A stretch of 64,000 nucleotides of DNA. It comes from Paramoeba atlantica (taxonomy: Eukaryota > Discosea). The position numbers and the translations under genes are program-made. The DNA lies in assembly GCA_977017575.1 (NCBI GenBank), contig CDRNVI010000040.1, positions 124,001 through 188,000 on the forward strand. Reading direction: 5' to 3'. The notes under the pieces are model-generated. The model searched no databases, was not told the DNA's origin, and saw only the letters and a program-made list of their open reading frames with translations. Positions 19,790-30,477 of the stretch are shown piece by piece (the first letter of the stretch is position 1; each line of letters begins with the position of its first letter).

Positions 19790-20650
19790 ACTAGCCAAAA
19801 CCATCAAAATAGATCGAAATTAGAATCAAGAAAACACAATCAATATCAGAAAGACGCGATTTTAGCATAAAGCACTTTAGCCCATTACGTACAGCCCTTT
19901 TTTGTAGCATTTTCTGGCGATGCAATTCTTTTTTCAATTTGGGCAAGAAGTACTCGGGGTTGCGCTCGCGCACCGGGCGTCCAACCGGACCGGGGCCTAA
20001 AATGAATACTCCCCAATGGAACCCAGTGGTTCAAATGGGGGGGTATGGCGTTCTGGTGATTTAAACTGTAAGGCACCCACTTGGGCTCCAATATTTCTTT
20101 ACGGTAATAAATACTTCCAAGTTTCAATTGATCAGGGACAACTTCTCGCTTTCTTGCCGGAAGCAGGCGACGGATAGAGTCACGCGAATAAAACTCGGGA
20201 AAATGAAACAGTATGTTCCCTTCATTATCAATAGATCCCCATAACATCACTCTAATGGGGTGGTGAGTTCTACTCATTGCGACCCCGTCCGTAGGACTTT
20301 GCCAACTCTTTCGTGCTGTGTCTCCTGCCTGAGAATACGTCTCGTCCGAAAACACTAAGTTCGGCCACATTGACTTGTGGACAACCGCATCTTCGCTTAA
20401 AAGACAAGAACTGAAGTGGACACGAGCTTCGCGCTTTTTAAGAGATAGCTGCAAGGTTCTTTCTTTCGTAGAATACGAGTAATTAAAATGATAATACAGC
20501 ATCTGCTTTCGTGTACTTGTTCGAAAGAAGACGAGAACATGTTCCGCTTGCTATGGTAAACATGAAGCAAAGGTCCACTTGTCGAAACATACCTGTTTCA
20601 TACGAAACAACCTTTCATCAAATACAGGTTTGATTCGCTAATAGCTCCTT
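19790..20650 (-). pseudogene. Tc1-like transposase remnant
   Basis: A minus frame at 19885-20502 reads KREARVHFSSCLL, WPNLVFSDETYSQ (first catalytic Asp), RTHHPIRVMLWGSIDNEG and LFHF. Downstream (about 20040) PPHLNHWVPLGSIHF reads like the region of the last catalytic acid but the frame has drifted. It differs from the mariner family at 16 and 36 kb. Confidence 0.75.
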
Positions 20651-21189
20651 TTGTTTTTTTGAAACGTTTCAGTAGGCGGCATCGTTGATTGCCGCGCTTT
20701 TTCGGACGCCCTCGTTGTCCGACTTTTTCTCCGGCACTTTTTTTTATGAAATCACTCTGCAGGTTTTATAAAAGTTTAATATTTTCATTTCTCTCCTTCA
20801 AGAATTCGTCGCAACGAAGACTCAACATTCCACATTTGCCTTTCACTTCTTCAAATTCCTTTTCAAATGTTGGATGCTCGTATTGCTATCTCTCGCGTTG
20901 AGGCTTGTAGTTCTTCCTTTTCAGCGATATTTGCCGAATCGAATGCCTCCAGCTTACGAAGCTTTCGATTGCATTTTCGAAGGTCAGTCCTCGTTTTTAC
21001 CTTCCGTCGAAGGGAAGGCTTCACTTAATGTGCTGAACGCCTGGGAAAGAAAGCGGCATTTGTTCGATTGAAGAACAGGTACAGATGTAGAAATAATCTT
21101 CTGCGAAGCTTCCAACACCTCCGCCGTAGTCGAATATAAATACATATCCTGCACCCATAATTACATCTCCTGCACCCATTTTCTCCACG

Positions 21190-22299
21190 CTCAAGTACTG
21201 TGTCGCTTAATATTCGCAATGATATACTTGTCGCAGGGTTGAAAAATATGGGTCATCTTAGCTGGTACGTTTACTACGCTGCAATTTTGTCTCTCCAACA
21301 ACTCCTGTACATTTCCATGTTGCGCAGCTTGATCAATTATCAATACTGCTGGAGAGTTGAGATCCCGAATTTGCCTTCTAATTTCTAGAAGTTTTTTCTT
21401 AAACCAGTCAGTCCATCTAGCGAACGTTGACGCATCTTGGAAATGAGAATTTCCCCGATGATCTTGGAAAATACGACTATCCTGGTCATTCGGAGAAACC
21501 TTCGCGTGAACCGTGCTCGTTGCTCCCTTCCAAATGAATTGCGCGCCGTGAAATTTTCCTATATCAGAAACAGGTGCACTGCATGTAAAGCCGAGGCGTG
21601 AGGAGCCTATCTGAATTGGCTTGCCTTTTTTAGGTCGCACCCAAGTCCATTTATGGTTGTTTTGATCAAGGTGACAAAAAAATTCGTCCATGTTAAACAC
21701 GAGTTCGCATCGAACATGAGCATGCTTTTCCAATTCTCGAAAGAATATTTCACCCTGTTTCTTTACTTCGGGTGGTGTGACACGCCGGTCGGAAGTTGCA
21801 GCGCGGAACGAAAAGTTGTTTGCATGAAGAATCTGCATGCTTCGATCCCATGAATCACTTACCACAAACGGGCCCCCGTTCTCCTCTAAAACTTCAGAGT
21901 CTTGTCAAGAAGTCCTTTAGCAATACTGGCGACAAACGGAGCATCCACAGATTGATTTTGGCCGTTGTAGTAATTAATTGCTGTCAATAACTCTGCATTT
22001 TCAGATTCAGTAAGTAACAGAGGTCTTCCGCGCTGATCGATAGGATCGCGCCCACGAAGTACGTAAGCGGTGTTCATACTCATTTTCTTTTCCTGGGATA
22101 AATTCCAAGAGCGAACGGCCTGTGCCAAATTATGCTTCTTGCATAGACTCTGGAAACTTTGAACTTCTTCCTCACTCCACGTTTTTCGGCGTTTTACAGA
22201 GCTTGTCTCATTTTTTTTAGTAGAGTAATTTTCCACTAAATGACGAACTTCTGAGGAGACCGGTGTTGTCTCCAACGGTGTCTGCACGAAAGATCCCAT
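21190..22299 (-). pseudogene. Pogo/Tigger-like DDE transposase
   Basis: The N-terminal frame (22299-21886, minus) has a KRRKTWSEEEVQSFQSLC helix-turn-helix and a second YVLRGRDPIDQRGRP block. The C-terminal frame (21865-21191) has VFNMDEFFCHLD (first Asp), VLIIDQAAQHGNV (second Asp) and VPAKMTHIFQPCDKYI (third Asp), the pattern of the pogo group. One frame break near 21870-21890 separates them. Otherwise it is well preserved, so recent. Confidence 0.8.
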
Positions 22300-22364
22300 A
22301 CCGGACCGTGGCCTGAGAAAAACATTAATTATTAGTTATTTTTCACCAATTTTCAGTAAAAATT

Positions 22365-22412
22365 AATTACTTTGTTAATTTATGCTTTGTTAATAAAAGC
22401 ATTGTTTATTTA
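22365..22412. repeat. Direct repeat TTAATTACTTTGTTAATTTA, copy 2
   Basis: Partner of 19535-19580, just beyond the start of the pogo-like transposase. Confidence 0.7.
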
Positions 22413-22493
22413 AATTACGTTGTAATGTGCGCCACCGGTAATCCCGTTTCTGTGGGATAATGAGGCGGGAAAGTAAAAAAATAGAAGGAAAAT

Positions 22494-22826
22494 ACTGTAA
22501 CCCCCCTTTATACTTCGCTGGTCAGACTCCCCCTTTTTTTATAGTACTTCGTTTTTCGTGTGCCCCCGAAGGGGAGACAATTATTTTTTAAAATTTTCGT
22601 AATTTTTCTAAAAATTTTAGAAAAAAAACAAGAACGTTCTAAGTGTTCCCTTCTAGAAATGGAAGGTGATATAGAAGGAAAGACAGGAAAACTGGATGAG
22701 CCGCGCCGCGAAACGGCGCGGCCTTTTTTTACACTTGTTTTTACAGCGGGGAAAATATTCAGATCCCCGCCTTTATACTTCGTTACTGCTCAAAATGGGC
22801 GAAGTACAAAGGGGGGGTCACAGTAC
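22494..22826. mobile_element. TA-flanked MITE, word TTTATACTTCGC
   Basis: The left end is TA|CTGTAACCCCCC then TTTATACTTCGC. The right end is GCGAAGTACAAAGGGGGG then TCACAG|TA. A GCGCCGCGAAACGGCGCGG hairpin followed by a T-run lies at about 22703. The internal part is clearly related to 52975-53313. Confidence 0.85.
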
Positions 22827-23171
22827 CTAAAATATAGGAAAAATCGATGAAACTAAAGAAAATTGCAAGCTCCAAAAACGGATTTTTCTGTCCAAAATTA
22901 AAACTTTAAAAATGCGGGAAATGCAGTATCAAGTAACACGTATCTCTGCGAGAGCTCTCGACTGCGATGCTACTTTCCAAAATTGGACAATTTATACGAA
23001 TTTTGACCCCCTCTTATAATTTCGTGTCACCCCCTGTATAGTACATGACATGTCATGTATAATGTATGTAGTATGTACAAGGGTCTTATAAATACAATCT
23101 AAATCCAAGTTAGGTCTTAAATCTAAACTGCCGATTCCACATTTTTCGTGAATCTATACATCTAATTTGAT
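22827..23171. other. No gene; left border of the host gene array
   Basis: AT-rich sequence with short word repeats such as CATGACATGTCATG near 23045. Nothing is supported beyond a possible promoter or processing region for the next gene. Confidence 0.4.
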
Positions 23172-23600
23172 ATGCAATATGAGAATTATGAGCGTAATAC
23201 TTTTACGGAGCCAAGTCGTCTAACCGAAGAACTAAAGTATGCCAATGACCTGTTTCAAATGGGATTAAGGGATGCCGAGGCTGGATACAAAAGTAGTTGC
23301 ATCGGCTTAGCAGGAGGCATATTCTGTATACCATTGTCGGTCGCGGCATATAGGAGACTATGGTCCTTTTCTAGTCCAACAAAAAGCGTACTATATCGGT
23401 TTAGTTTTGTCCCAGAATTATCTTCTTCTGTGTTACGTTGTACGAATCCTTGGACACTTTGTATAGGCTGTGTATTAATGTCCTCTTCCATATCTGCGTT
23501 TTCATCCGCGAAAAAACTTTTTTACACCTTGCGACAACTTGACGAACAGCATGCCGCACTTTCCAATATTCAGTTTTTGCAGAGAAATTCCCTAACATAG
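23172..23600 (+). CDS. Hypothetical two-TM protein
   Basis: A 142-residue frame opening with a hydrophilic stretch. Hydrophobic segments lie at about 42-60 (SCIGLAGGIFCIPLSVAAY) and 94-113 (PWTLCIGCVLMSSSISAF), and a charged C-terminus follows. No family is recognised. It starts with ATG, lies on the + strand directly before the PCNA gene (195 bases apart), and is the first member of the co-oriented host array. A helical-hairpin membrane protein is likely from the hydropathy alone. Confidence 0.55.
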   Translation: MQYENYERNTFTEPSRLTEELKYANDLFQMGLRDAEAGYKSSCIGLAGGIFCIPLSVAAYRRLWSFSSPTKSVLYRFSFVPELSSSVLRCTNPWTLCIGCVLMSSSISAFSSAKKLFYTLRQLDEQHAALSNIQFLQRNSLT

Positions 23601-23794
23601 TCCGTCAGACTTTTGTTCCCCGAGATACTCGGTATACCGACCTCGACCTACTGTACTCAAATATGCAAAAGGGGTACAATGTACTTTCGTACCGAATGTT
23701 ACGTGCGGTACGTGAATTCCTTATTTCTTAGCCAAGTACTTTTTTTGCACATAAAAGTTATAATAAAAGTTTTTTTACTGCTATCCGCCCCCAT

Positions 23795-24799
23795 ATGCTG
23801 GAAGCCACGTTCTCCGGAGCAGCAGCGTACGAAGTGAGGAGTGTGATTGAGTGCATTACGGATATTTTTCCCGAAACTGCCTTGGTGGGTGATCCTGGCG
23901 GGCTGGTGTTTCAAGGCATGGACACCTCGCACGTCGCGTTGGTATCCTTCAAAGTCCCAGCGGATCGTATAGAGAAGTTCCAATGCGAGAGAAATGTGTG
24001 CGTTGGGTTGAGTATGGCTCACCTTCGTACCGCGATCAAAGGGGTGGAACGGGATACGCTCTCCGTTACCCTGCGATACGACGCGTTGACGGCCTCAGAA
24101 TCCATCGAGGTAGAGATTGAGCATAGTGTTTCCCGTTTAAGTGTCTTCCTTATATTGTTGCGCACACTGACACCTGATATTGCGGATACTCCAAGTCTTG
24201 GTTACAGCACTCGGGTGGTGATGCCGAGTACACTACTGCTTCGGTACTGTCAAGATTTACGACAGTTTGGAGATACAATACACATAAAAATTGATCAGCA
24301 CGTTGAAGATGATGAAATCGTTGAAACAAATTTGGAAAGCACACATGGAAAAACTCAAAATGGATTCCTTGATGAAATTTCATGTGCAGGGCCTTACATC
24401 GAATTTGGAGGCAATGGAGATCAAGGATGTGGCCGACTAAGACTCGTTGCTCAAGCCATAACTCCACATTCCAGAGAATTCAGCATCGTAAAACAGGAGA
24501 TAAAGAAAGAAGCGGAAATAAAGAACGAACCGGAGATAAAGAGGGAGCAGGAGATAAAGAGGGAACATGAGAATGGTGAAGAAGAAATTCCTTTCCCATC
24601 GGATGATATCGGGATCGAGATAATACAACCAGTGGAATTGCGGTTCGCCTTACGGTTTATGAGCTCTTTCTCTAAGGCGCATAAGTGTGCCAAAAAAGTT
24701 GTGATTCAGCTTAAAAGAGATACGCCATGTGTATTGCAGTATAAAACAGAAAGCGGGAGTACGTTAACGTTCTACTTGGCACCTAATGCAGAGGACTGA
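23795..24799 (+). CDS. PCNA: PCNA-family sliding clamp with two insertions
   Basis: The 334-residue protein aligns along its length with PCNA: MLEATF start, VFQGMDTSHVALV (human LQSMDSSHVSLV), the RNVCVGLSM box, VVMPSTLLLRYCQDLRQFGDTI (human [21 protein letters not shown]), PVELRFALRFMSSFSKA and the C-terminal LTFYLAPNAED (human LKYYLAPKIED). PCNA rings tether DNA polymerases in the nucleus. Human PCNA has 261 residues; the excess is two loops, about 168-200 at the position of the Lys164 loop and about 223-273 at the 184-195 loop. The second carries five consensus SUMO sites: Lys233, 237, 243, 249 and 255 in VKQE, IKKE, IKNE, IKRE and IKRE. Trypanosomatid PCNAs are also longer than the human one, from memory. 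The usual interdomain loop around 120 is altered too, so a paralog rather than the main clamp is possible. Confidence 0.88.
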   Translation: MLEATFSGAAAYEVRSVIECITDIFPETALVGDPGGLVFQGMDTSHVALVSFKVPADRIEKFQCERNVCVGLSMAHLRTAIKGVERDTLSVTLRYDALTASESIEVEIEHSVSRLSVFLILLRTLTPDIADTPSLGYSTRVVMPSTLLLRYCQDLRQFGDTIHIKIDQHVEDDEIVETNLESTHGKTQNGFLDEISCAGPYIEFGGNGDQGCGRLRLVAQAITPHSREFSIVKQEIKKEAEIKNEPEIKREQEIKREHENGEEEIPFPSDDIGIEIIQPVELRFALRFMSSFSKAHKCAKKVVIQLKRDTPCVLQYKTESGSTLTFYLAPNAED

Positions 24800-25134
24800 T
24801 GTCCGAGTTTCAACCCCTATGATCTCTATACGGTAGTCATTATTTCCAAGTTTTGTCCCCAGCAACGATTCTCTCTGTAGTGATGAAACTGGTAGATCAT
24901 GACATTGAAAATTTGAAAGGCATTCAGTAGATTTTACAGAGAAGAGTTAATTTAGAAAATCTATACTTATGAATGTACTAATGCGATTCCTTACGTCGTA
25001 TGTGTTCACCTGAAGACATATGGGAGAACTTGAACAAGAATCTTAAACACGCTATTAGGTCGTTCTTGGATTTTCTTGGTTTTGTTGCAATCTAAAAAAT
25101 AATCATAAAAAAATAGGTAACACTACTCTCCATT
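24800..25134. other. Intergenic, PCNA to eIF2A
   Basis: AT-rich, no gene. A T-rich stretch around 25065-25090 and an AAAAAAATAG ending at 25115 could hold an mRNA-processing acceptor, 19 bases before the next ATG. Confidence 0.4.
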
Positions 25135-26868
25135 ATGCCAAGTTCTGAGCAATTCGTTTCGAGGGCGGACAATGGATTAGTGCTTTCATCTATTTCACCG
25201 GATGGACTTGTTGAAAGTAAAATCTTGAGTGAGCGTAATGACTTTGTTGAAACACCCATCACATTCTGTGCAGATGGTCGACTCTTTGGTATTGCACATA
25301 CTGCAAAATACATGTATGCGAACGTCTGGAATTCCTCTGGTGAATTCGTTCTCCAGGTCAAAAAAGATAAACTTAGCAACGCCATGCTCTCACCGCTCGG
25401 AACCTATCTGCACGGACAGTCCACTCATCTCAACAATGAGAATACAGTCGTATGGGGGGTAAAAGCTGGACACTGCGTAGCAAGCCTCGGGAGTTTTCGA
25501 TGGCCGACTTTCCTGTGGACGTCGGATGAGACGCACTGCCTTAATTTAGGAAGGAGTCGTATAAGCCTTTTTAGATCCTTTGACGATCCTTCGGAGATGA
25601 GCTCGGAGGAGCAATTTCCATTCTCGCTCACTGAGAAGCAAACCTATCTTGTTGGTTTATCGGATAAGTTTCTTACGGTTCTTACGACAAGTTATGTGAG
25701 TGAGAAAGGGACTTTGTTTACGTTCTCGTTGTGCGACCCACGAAAATCTATTTTCACTCGCAGAATACCGGATGTCGAGGATGGGAAAATTGTCTATGCT
25801 GTCGACCAGGATACGTTTCTTATTCATTCCACCACATCGCGAGATAGCACCGGGAATAGCTATTACGGAACAAGCGCACTGCGCCTGGCCAGTGCCACGA
25901 AGAAATCCATGAAACTCGTAATAAACCTGGACGAGTATGTCCATGATTTTGCGTGGCACCCCCACAAGGTCGAGCTTGTTGTGCTCTACGGAAAAATGCC
26001 AAACAATGAGTGCGTCGTGCTGGATAGCACTGGGATTGTCTTGTTTCGTTTTCCGGTCGCTCCTCGAAACCAGGTGCGGTGGACCCCCAGTGGACGGATG
26101 GTAGCGCTCGGTGGCATTGGCGCTCTCCAAGGACAGTTTTCGATTTGGGACCGGCATGCTCTCGGGGATTCCAGCAAAAGCGCCGGACACTTGGGCTCGT
26201 TTTCAATGAAATGCAGTCAATTCGAGTGGTCCCCGTGCTCTCGGTACATTCTATGCAGTGTGGTGCAAGAGCGCTCCCGTGTGGAGAACCGGATTGTGAT
26301 TTATTCCCACAATGGGGATAAAATACACTCAGTAGGGTTTGAATGCCTGTGGGAGGCTCGGTGGCTTCCGAATCCCTCGCTGCCATCCTTTACTCCAGAG
26401 TTTGTGTATATTCCCTTCAATACGAATCCCTCAAAAAGTGGTCTTTTTGTTCCCAAGAATAAGAGCGTGACGGCATCCTTGTTGCTGCAGCGTTCGCGAT
26501 CGGATGTCCAAAGCGAAATTTGTGGCGTACCAGCATTTAGAAAAGAAAACCATACTCGTCACGCGGGTACCCCTGGAGCGATGATAGCGCGTGAGGTAAA
26601 ACTACCGGGTAGTGAAAATGGCAGGGGTCATGAATCAAGCGAGAAGCCTATGTCATTGAAGAGTCCAGTGACGCCAGTGCTGTCGGATTCGGATGCGCAG
26701 GATCTCTCTAAGCGTTTACGCGGCTTAGAAAAAAAGTTGCGTCAGATTGAACTACTAAAATCGGAACCTTTAGAAAACCGAACAGCAGAGCAAAACATAA
26801 AGATATCGAAGGCTTCGGAATACTTGAAAGAAACGGAAAGAATTCGCTCTGCCTTATCCAATGCGTAA
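25135..26868 (+). CDS. EIF2A: Eukaryotic translation initiation factor 2A (eIF2A)
   Basis: 577 residues, the normal length for eIF2A. A WD-like beta-propeller covers about 1-430. Diagnostic blocks are HDFAWHPHKVELVVLYG, PVAPRNQVRWTPSGRMVALGGIGALQGQFSIWD (human ...GPRNAAYYSPHGHILVLAGFGNLRGQMEVWD) and FEWSPCSRYILCSV. The C-terminal 60 residues form the basic coiled-coil typical of the family (LSKRLRGLEKKLRQIELLK). eIF2A delivers initiator tRNA in a GTP-independent, mRNA-dependent way in special initiation. No intron is present. It lies 335 bases after PCNA on the same strand. Confidence 0.93.
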   Translation: MPSSEQFVSRADNGLVLSSISPDGLVESKILSERNDFVETPITFCADGRLFGIAHTAKYMYANVWNSSGEFVLQVKKDKLSNAMLSPLGTYLHGQSTHLNNENTVVWGVKAGHCVASLGSFRWPTFLWTSDETHCLNLGRSRISLFRSFDDPSEMSSEEQFPFSLTEKQTYLVGLSDKFLTVLTTSYVSEKGTLFTFSLCDPRKSIFTRRIPDVEDGKIVYAVDQDTFLIHSTTSRDSTGNSYYGTSALRLASATKKSMKLVINLDEYVHDFAWHPHKVELVVLYGKMPNNECVVLDSTGIVLFRFPVAPRNQVRWTPSGRMVALGGIGALQGQFSIWDRHALGDSSKSAGHLGSFSMKCSQFEWSPCSRYILCSVVQERSRVENRIVIYSHNGDKIHSVGFECLWEARWLPNPSLPSFTPEFVYIPFNTNPSKSGLFVPKNKSVTASLLLQRSRSDVQSEICGVPAFRKENHTRHAGTPGAMIAREVKLPGSENGRGHESSEKPMSLKSPVTPVLSDSDAQDLSKRLRGLEKKLRQIELLKSEPLENRTAEQNIKISKASEYLKETERIRSALSNA

Positions 26869-27009
26869 TTAATTTGCTAAATGGCCACGCTTGCTGAAAT
26901 GGTCTTTCTCGTTATCTCGCCTATCTTCACGGGTTCTTCTCGAATTTTTTCGGGAACATAGGCGGCATATCAGTCTCAGAATACATTTTCCCTGGGATAC
27001 GTTATGGTA

Positions 27010-28104
27010 CTGTGACCCCCCCTTTAATATGCACCCCCTTCCCCCCCCCCTTAATATGCACAAATTTTGGTGAAAGGGGACTTTTTTTCCTCCCAAAACA
27101 AAATGATTTTTTTTCTCGGTGGTTGCGCAGACAAAATTTCAGTTCGCCAATATCACAAAGCATGTTGACGTATTGGCCGACCGAACAGGACAACCCAACT
27201 TGGTCGAAACGACACTACCTGTTTCCAGAGACGCATGTTATGATTCTTATCTAGTCTTTTCTTGTGGTGCAAAAGGGATGATCGTAATCCTTGTGGTGCT
27301 CCTGTACCTTCGGAAATTTCGTATAGATGCTCCAACATTTGGCAAACGTGTGTGGCCATAGGAGTATCTTTGCTTTCACTAAATTCCTTGAGTGCCGCAT
27401 GTAGTTCACTACATTCGCTCAAAAAAATTTCACACTGCTTCTGAATGCATTGTGAGTCGTATTTAGTCAAGATTTTTTGACACCGCTTGATGGAATTAGA
27501 ATCTCGTGGCCCCTTTTTTGCTTCTTCGATGAATAACTGAATAGTTTGCAAATAGTTTGCCAGAAATTCCAAACCTTCCTCGTTATCACTGCCGTCATCA
27601 GTGGTAGAACCCCATCAGGGGTTTCGAGGCTAACATTTTTTATATCGCTACCATGTTCTTCATCGGAAGAAACAGAATTCACTTCACTATCGTCATCGCT
27701 TGAGCCTTCTACGATCCCTAGGCCGTAGCCGCGTCGTTCTTCTTGTGCATTCTCCAAAGATAGATACAAAAGATTCTCTATGTAGCCAGGCACAAAGGCA
27801 TCCATGTAATATAATTTGAGAAAACTTTCAGGTGGCAGAATACTAAAAAAATTGGAATAATAAGTGTATTTTGGAATAATAATAAAATTAGTGCCCGGCT
27901 ATCTCCGGGAGGGTACGTCCCTATGGCATATATGCCCTTAAAATCAATCAATCAATCAAGTTCGAAAAACGCACAGGAAATAAAGGCGCCGCGAAGCGGC
28001 GCAATGTTTTTCCCGGAGGGGCGGGTTCTTCCCCCTCTTACCCCCCCCCCCCTAATACGCACAAACCCCAAAAACGTGTGCATATTAAAGGGGGGGTCAC
28101 ATTA
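27010..28104. mobile_element. TIR element (~1.1 kb), word TTTAATATGCAC, with a coding relic
   Basis: The left end is TA|CTGTGACCCCCC then TTTAATATGCAC and a second C-run plus word. The right end is GTGCATATTAAAGGGGGG then TCACATTA. A GCGCCGCGAAGCGGCGC hairpin and T-run lie at 27985, just before a C-run plus word. This is the architecture of the short MITEs, but here with about 650 bases of protein-like sequence inside. Confidence 0.75.
27153..27805 (-). pseudogene. Unknown protein carried by the 27-28 kb TIR element
   Basis: Two overlapping minus frames (27805-27467 and 27572-27153) form one acidic then helical protein. The first part is Ser/Asp/Glu-rich (EGSSDDDSEVNSVSSDEEHG). The second is helical with regularly spaced Cys (KCQKIL-type and QKQCEIFLSECSEL). 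They overlap by a frame change near 27570. No DDE transposase motif is visible and no family is recognised. The acidic Ser-rich part recalls the frame at 33849-34136 beside another member of this element superfamily. Confidence 0.4.
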
Positions 28105-28636
28105 CTAGTTAACAGTTAATAGTACAGCGTAGTACTGATAGTGGGTAACAAAGACAAAAGAGACAGTTCTTCTAGTTTGTAGTCAGTTTTACAGAATATC
28201 ACGCATAGAGACAGGGAAGCAAGCAATAGGTTTCATTTTGCTTCGTAAGGAACCTTTGATTGTTACACCGTAAGTTCAAAGAAAGAAATGTTACACTTAA
28301 CGGGGAAACGCCCAAATGGCACAGGCCGCAGTACCGGGATGATGGCTGAGTGGGATGAGGTGATCTGCACCAGGGGGAGAGAAAATAATGTTACATTACG
28401 TTGATAAACATACATTACGTGTACGTGTATGATAAACATACATTACGTGTATGTGATTTCTATTAGAAGTCTTGCTTTTTCCAGAATTTTACTTGGAGGA
28501 TACTTACCACATTGACCTGAACTAAAAAATGTTGGATTTGTAGGAGAATTAAAGGAGAAAACTATCTACATGTCTTCCGTCACATTTATATGATCTTCTG
28601 CCATTTTTTTAGCACAAAACTAGTTGTCCGCACTGT
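28105..28636. other. Intergenic, no gene
   Basis: CATTACGTGTACGTGTATGA-type words are duplicated around 28390-28460. The T-rich end at 28600-28613 precedes the next ATG. Nothing else is supported. Confidence 0.4.
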
Positions 28637-29716
28637 ATGTCATCTAGTCGTTTTTTAGCCCACGTTCACAAAGGACCTTCATGTCGTTCTTGCGGTATTT
28701 TGCCACACTCTACCAAATTTATACCAATCGCTAGTGGCGGTGAATACAATCCTGGGGATAGTACTCTCAGTAGTGTATCAACTTGTGAACGAGAACTTTA
28801 TGACCCGAGTGGAGGATTCCGTGAATCTGATACATTGAACGTCGAGCATCGACAATATATGGAAATGAAACCGGAGACACATGATGCAAATATGGTGTCG
28901 CGCGACGACCACGAGCTAATGTCCGCTTTTATAAGAAATCCCGAGGCTTCATATGACCTAAATAAAGTTGTGGACAGTTTCGATCGTTTTTCCAATATGA
29001 AGATTCCTCGGACAACGTCCGAAACAACAGCCCGAGTAATTTCCGAAAGTAGTATGACAACATCCACAAATAGCGACACAGGTAACACGAACAAAGCCGA
29101 CGAAGTGAAGCAACCTCTTTTTAAAACCACACTAACTGATTTTCGATACGCTGCAGAAGAATCGAACGTTCCTTTCTTCCTTGCCGCTGGAACTGCACTG
29201 GGAGCGCATCGTGAAGGAAAATTTATTTCACATGACAACGATATCGATATTGGCATTTTTCGCAGGGATCTAACTTCACATGATGCCTTCTTAGAATTGC
29301 AATCTTGCATGAAACGAAACTTCTTGCTCTTCGACGTCTTGGGAGAATTCGACCACGGCCTAGAACTACGATACAGACATCGCTGGACGAAAGTATTACT
29401 TGATGTCAATCTTTTTTACGACGATAAAGGCAGCGTAAAAATGTACGATTCGGTTTCGAAAACGAACTTTGTTGTATCCGGAGATTACGTGTGGTGTGCC
29501 ACTTACTACGGAGATGCAGATAGGAGAAAATATGGTAAGTACCGATATAGACATAGTCCATTTAAACCTGAACTTTGTGATTTTAGTGGGAAACAATATT
29601 ATGTGCCCCCTATTCTTTATTTGGAGGAATATTTTGGAGCGCATTGGAGAATTCCAGAACGGTTTGATTATGAAGATGGTCTAAAAGGGAAGTACAAAAA
29701 TATAATAGTCGAATAA
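28637..29716 (+). CDS. LicD/fukutin-family nucleotidyltransferase-like protein
   Basis: 359 residues. The C-terminal half carries the LicD core: FFLAAGTALGAHREGKFISHDNDIDIGIF (about 179-208), whose Asp200, Asp202 and Asp204 match the metal-binding DxDxD of the family, followed by ELRYRHRWTKVLLDVNLFY and YVPPILYLEEYFGAHW. LicD/fukutin proteins transfer phosphocholine or ribitol-phosphate to glycans, in eukaryotes usually in the secretory pathway. The N-terminal 150 residues are Ser/Thr-rich and acidic with no clear signal peptide or TM, so the location is unclear. The activity here is inferred from the motif only. Confidence 0.85.
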   Translation: MSSSRFLAHVHKGPSCRSCGILPHSTKFIPIASGGEYNPGDSTLSSVSTCERELYDPSGGFRESDTLNVEHRQYMEMKPETHDANMVSRDDHELMSAFIRNPEASYDLNKVVDSFDRFSNMKIPRTTSETTARVISESSMTTSTNSDTGNTNKADEVKQPLFKTTLTDFRYAAEESNVPFFLAAGTALGAHREGKFISHDNDIDIGIFRRDLTSHDAFLELQSCMKRNFLLFDVLGEFDHGLELRYRHRWTKVLLDVNLFYDDKGSVKMYDSVSKTNFVVSGDYVWCATYYGDADRRKYGKYRYRHSPFKPELCDFSGKQYYVPPILYLEEYFGAHWRIPERFDYEDGLKGKYKNIIVE

Positions 29717-30194
29717 GTGTGCAATCTAATGCACGAAACGTGGACTGGGTTAGAAAGGCAGAAGTCACCGGGTTAATAGTACGGCTTCAGCATGGTTAGT
29801 GTGGCGGCCCTTTACCTTCGAAAAAGGCCCTTTAAACCGAAAAACTCCTTGTTGTGATTGACGGCGACGTTATTCAGTTACGGCAATGGAACGACATACG
29901 TAAGAGCGAAGAAATCAGTCAGGATATGTTAATCTCTGCGCTTAACCAATTTCTAATAAGGCCGCTCCATCTTATTGGAGCGGCTTCATTGTTCATGCCT
30001 TGATGGTTCATGAACAAGAACAGAAGCGCGAGTTTAGTGTCTGTGAAAGATGAGCCTGGGGAGCGTCATATGCGCCCCCCGGATTTATCTACATATTCTC
30101 TGCCTTTTGAAGGCATGATAAAATAAAAAGTAACTAAAGTGCTGACGGGGTGGTGACAAGGGGTGAGGGCGAGGAGCTCTTACTACTGCTACTA
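29717..30194. other. Intergenic with a strong hairpin
   Basis: GGCCGCTCCA ... TTGGAGCGGCTT at 29959-29985 forms a ten-base stem. No supported gene. The stem could act in transcript processing or termination; this is not shown. Confidence 0.5.
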
Positions 30195-30477
30195 CCGTAT
30201 ACCCCCCCCCCAATAATAGACCTCCACAGTAACAGAGATTAGGTTCGGGAGGGTGGTTGGAGGGGGGAGGGGGTGTTTGAGCGGGTGGGGGGCGCTGGGC
30301 TGGGTGAGGGTCGTTGCGCGGGAGCGAATGGCGTAGTTGCAGGCTTGTCTGAGCAGAAAATCAATGCATCCATGAACAACAAAGGTCTTTTCCCACCAAA
30401 AAAGCAAACCCCTCAGTAAGAGAGATTTGGCCATTTGGGTACAAAATCGATTCTATTACTGGGGGGTATACGGTAGC
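30195..30477. mobile_element. TA-flanked MITE, word AATAATAGA
   Basis: The left end is TA|CCGTATACCCCCC then AATAATAGA. The right end is TCTATTACTGGGGGG then TATACGG|TA. About 283 bases, no coding capacity. Its ends resemble the CTATACCC type at 17.5 kb. Confidence 0.75.
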
